Source: CAWDMC01 sp963803295
GTDB taxonomy: Bacteria > Acidobacteriota > Terriglobia > UBA7540
Assembly (NCBI GenBank): GCA_963803295.1
Contig: CAWDMC010000022.1
Coordinates: 1-64,000 of the forward strand
DNA length: 64,000 nucleotides
Direction of reading: 5' to 3'
Shown here: positions 61,780 through 64,000 of the stretch, piece by piece
How positions within the stretch are numbered: position 1 is the first letter of the stretch
Layout of the letters: each line of letters starts with the position of its first letter
The notes under the pieces: generated by a model
Database searches by the model: none
Told to the model about the DNA's origin: nothing
Seen by the model: the letters and a program-made list of their open reading frames with translations, nothing else
Position numbers and translations under genes: made by a program

Positions 61780-62244
61780 ATGACCGAAGAACTAGGCACA
61801 ATCTTACTCGCCGATGATAATAAGAACGACGTCGACCTGACTTTGGAAGCGTTTGCCGAATGCAACCTCGCGAATCCAGTCGCGGTCGTGCGCGATGGGG
61901 CTGAGGCCCTCGATTTTCTACAGCGGCGCGGCAAGTACGCGGCGCGTCCCGCTTGCAACCCGATCATGCTGCTTCTGGACATCAAGATGCCAAAAGTCGA
62001 TGGCTTAGAGGTCCTTGGCGAGGTGAAAAGCGATCCGGCCCTGAAGTCTATTCCCGTGGTTATGTTGACCTCCTCAGCAGAGGAACCGGATCTCGCGGAA
62101 AGCTACCGCTTGGGCGCAAACGCCTACGTAGTTAAGCCTGTTAACTTTCAAGATTTCGCCGCGGCAGTATCCGACCTTGGCAAATTCTGGGCTATGGTTA
62201 ATGCGCCTCCACCAGGCTCTTGCCAAGAGGCGGCCGCACCCTGA
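61780..62244 (+). CDS. Single-domain response regulator (Rcp1-like)
   Basis: A 154-aa receiver: GTILLADDNKNDVDLTLEAF, Asp in IMLLLDIKMPKVDGLEVLGE, Thr in VVMLTSSAEEPD, Lys in AYVVKPVNFQDF. There is no output domain. It starts four bases after the stop of the large kinase, so it is its likely partner. The length and LLDIKMPK pattern match Rcp1-type regulators of multi-PAS kinases. Confidence 0.93.
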   Translation: MTEELGTILLADDNKNDVDLTLEAFAECNLANPVAVVRDGAEALDFLQRRGKYAARPACNPIMLLLDIKMPKVDGLEVLGEVKSDPALKSIPVVMLTSSAEEPDLAESYRLGANAYVVKPVNFQDFAAAVSDLGKFWAMVNAPPPGSCQEAAAP

Positions 62245-62580
62245 TGAATACGCTTTCTGTTGCCGCTCAAGCCGTCAAATCCAGAAGCCTATTCCGCGCT
62301 TCGGAAAAACACGTTGAAGGGCGCGGGCCGATTTCCTGGAGCGCGGCGTCATTGATGCGCGCGAGCGGCGCGCCATTATCAGTCATCATCGCGCTCCGTG
62401 TCGCGTCGGCGGCACGACGTATCGCCTCACGGACGAGCTCATCCATCGTTCGCGGCAAAGTACTGGGATGACTTGAAGGCCATGGAAGAATTGAGCAGCG
62501 AGATCAGCGCGCTCAAGGATGGAGAAGCCTTTGACCTGGAACTGACCATTGATATCGCTCTGTGGGACCTGGCTGGATAA
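62245..62580 (+). other. Possible small decayed gene between regulator and aldolase
   Basis: The plus strand shows coding-like pieces in two frames: GVIDARERRAIISHHR and GGTTYRLTDELIHRSR, then, one base shifted, YWDDLKAMEELSSEISALKD and AFDLELTIDIALWDLAG with a stop at 62580. A start is not clear. It could be a frameshifted acidobacterial small protein. The opposite strand has no better frame. Confidence 0.3.
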
Positions 62581-63025
62581 TGCTCTCTCCGATTCCCAGC
62601 GCAGTTGCTCCAGCTCGGATGTATTCCAGAGCTGTCTCGATACCGATCCCTCCCGTGGCCAGAAACTCGATATTAGGGAAAGGGCCCTTGAATGCCCGGA
62701 TGTACTTTGGGCCAGCTGCCCGGCAGGTTTCAGGATCAAGCACCGTGCCCGCTCCTACCAGAACCCGGTCACCATAACGCTGCGTCACACCTTCCACGAC
62801 GCGCAGGGCGTGTGGGATGGTCATGGTAAGTTCCACCGTGGCGATCCCGCCGCCGACTATGCCCTCCACTGCCCGGAGGGCTTCTTCGGAAGACTCCACC
62901 CGGATAACCGGCACGATCCCAACCTCGCGAAAGAGCGCGAGCGCTTTTTCCCTAGTCCATAAAACTGTCTTTCCCTCCCTTATTGGGCTGCCACGAGCGG
63001 ACGTTACTGCACGTCCGCAGATCAC
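62513..63025 (-). pseudogene. KDPG/KHG-type aldolase with internal deletion
   Basis: The N-terminal part matches bifunctional 4-hydroxy-2-oxoglutarate/KDPG aldolase (FREVGIVPVIRVESSEEALR, IVGGGIATVELTMTIPHALR, VLVGAGTVLDPETCRAA) and keeps the catalytic Glu in VELTMT. It then joins directly to GPKYIRAFKGPFPNIEFLAT. The roughly 55-60 residues that normally separate these, including the Schiff-base lysine strand, are absent, as is a normal C-terminus. It overlaps the kinase gene stop (GTGA). It is probably inactive. Confidence 0.8.
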
Positions 63026-64000
63026 GAACTCGATCGAAGGTCAGCCATCGCCTGGCTAATGGATGAGACCCTCCCGCTAAAAACCAACCCGAGGACCAAC
63101 AGTCCCGTCAGGGTATCCTCTGCGCAAGGGGCCATCCGGTAGTCTGCTTGGAATCTCTTCTGAATCACCTGGCGCAGAACCTCGATTTTGCAGGGGAGTC
63201 CGCCCGAAAACACGATGTTCCGCCACGATCGATCCGGCCAGATGCGGAGGGCGCAGTTGTAGTAGTTTTCGGTCATGTGCTCAAAGGCGGCGCGGAACAA
63301 GTGGCCTACCCTGAAGTTCTCCTTGCGGATGTTGGAAATTGTGCCCCGGTCTCCAAAGGGGCTGGCAAAGAAATTCAGATCGACCTTTAGATCGGTATCG
63401 TCCACCTGCATGGTCTCCCGCGCAATGTATGGCCAGGGATCCTGAACGTCGGGTTGCCCGTCGGCCGCGAACTCACAAAGGAGGTCAACCAGTACGTCCA
63501 GAGCACGACCGGCGGGGATATGGGTGAAAGTATTAAGGAACATCCCGTCGAAGAACGGCCGCGTCTGGTAATCACCCAAGCTTAATCCGGCGGTGAGGCG
63601 GCTGACCTGTGAACCCGTTGAAATATTGAGAGATAGTTCCTCCTTCTCCAGTAAGGCTCCAAGCAAGGCGCACTGATAGTCGCCTATGGGCGTGTAACAT
63701 GGCACCGACGTGGAACCGCGCCTCAGGCCACCCACCATCTCACCTGCTTGGCGCAGCCTGGGCCAGCACAGTCTGTCTAGCCCCAACTCCTGAATTACGC
63801 CCTCGTGCCAGTTCAGGGTTTCAAGATTGAGCAACCCATAGGTAAAGCCATTCGTCAGGTCCACGCTCGGCGGTGAGCCGCACATAACGGTCAGCACAAA
63901 GTCAGGCATCGAGACCGGAATAAGGCCGGGATCGAGCTGACCCTGTTCGGCGAGCCAGAAAAGAAAACTGTTGGGCGCGCCCGGACGCAGCTCGTTGCCG
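63022..64000 (-). CDS. FGGY-family carbohydrate kinase (5' end outside window)
   Basis: The frame is open to the window edge. C-terminal FGGY pattern: TYGLLNLETLNWHEGVIQEL, LGALLEKEELSLNISTGSQV (the ATP-binding GTGS-like STGSQ), and NIVFSGGLPCKIEVLRQVI (the SGG adenosine motif). The substrate cannot be told, though sugar kinases of this type next to a KDPG-like aldolase suggest sugar-acid catabolism. About half of the protein, including the N-terminal lobe, is missing here. Confidence 0.85.
   Translation of the reverse strand, partial: GNELRPGAPNSFLFWLAEQGQLDPGLIPVSMPDFVLTVMCGSPPSVDLTNGFTYGLLNLETLNWHEGVIQELGLDRLCWPRLRQAGEMVGGLRRGSTSVPCYTPIGDYQCALLGALLEKEELSLNISTGSQVSRLTAGLSLGDYQTRPFFDGMFLNTFTHIPAGRALDVLVDLLCEFAADGQPDVQDPWPYIARETMQVDDTDLKVDLNFFASPFGDRGTISNIRKENFRVGHLFRAAFEHMTENYYNCALRIWPDRSWRNIVFSGGLPCKIEVLRQVIQKRFQADYRMAPCAEDTLTGLLVLGLVFSGRVSSISQAMADLRSSS

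Overview
The window looks like a chromosomal stretch of a soil- or sediment-type Acidobacteriota, probably in the Solibacter/Bryobacter neighbourhood. I infer this from the high GC, the cobalamin-binding radical SAM protein, the many PAS-rich sensor kinases, the small CsbD-type stress proteins, and the density of IS66, IS21 and IS91 remnants. No 16S gene or other firm taxonomic marker is present, so the assignment is an inference.

Layout. (1) 0-11.4 kb: chromosomal genes, namely a PilZ tail, a radical SAM enzyme, a zinc phospholipase C-like exported protein, two Crp/Fnr regulators (one followed by a degenerate half-copy of itself), and an island of very small stress and envelope proteins (two CsbD proteins, an lmo0937-like protein, a peptidoglycan-binding protein, several tiny membrane proteins). 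(2) 11.5-23 kb: a pile-up of mobile DNA. It holds an IS66-type element carrying a DUF4338 (DruA-like) passenger, a serine-resolvase module, IS21 (istB) fragments, and an IS91-like element (tyrosine recombinase plus Y2 transposase) whose transposase is split by a nested 2.6 kb element with a large serine recombinase. (3) 23-38.5 kb, mostly minus strand: a PRTRC cassette (SSB, E, C, a 78-aa ORF, F, B, ThiF). Further along is a co-oriented set, DUF6094 protein, 235-aa protein, SNF2-type helicase and YhaM-like OB/HD nuclease, which I infer belongs to the same mobile background. Between the two lie four plus-strand genes: a metallophosphoesterase, a Cas2/SinR-like small protein, a 532-aa protein with a J-domain-like stretch, and an 85-aa protein. 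(4) 39.1-39.7 kb: a ParD/ParE-like toxin-antitoxin pair. (5) 39.98-49.53 kb: an integrated phage-like element bounded by a 46-bp direct repeat of the 3' half of a tRNA-Thr(CGT). It carries an integrase, excisionase-like HTH, DUF1376 replication protein, HK97-type capsid and tape measure, but no recognisable terminase or portal. (6) 50-62.2 kb: a signalling hub with a DUF4118 membrane protein, a NarL-type two-component pair, a REC-PAS-HK-REC-PilZ hybrid, a 1359-aa PAS/PocR kinase and its response regulator. (7) 62.5-64 kb: a sugar operon with a FGGY kinase (cut by the window edge) and a KDPG-type aldolase lacking its catalytic lysine segment.

A cross-cutting observation is that at least six otherwise intact genes carry a single-base loss, mostly at or beside a short homopolymer. 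The helicase also has one in-frame stop. This is either a systematic base-calling artefact or real decay, and it should be settled before any of these genes is called a pseudogene.
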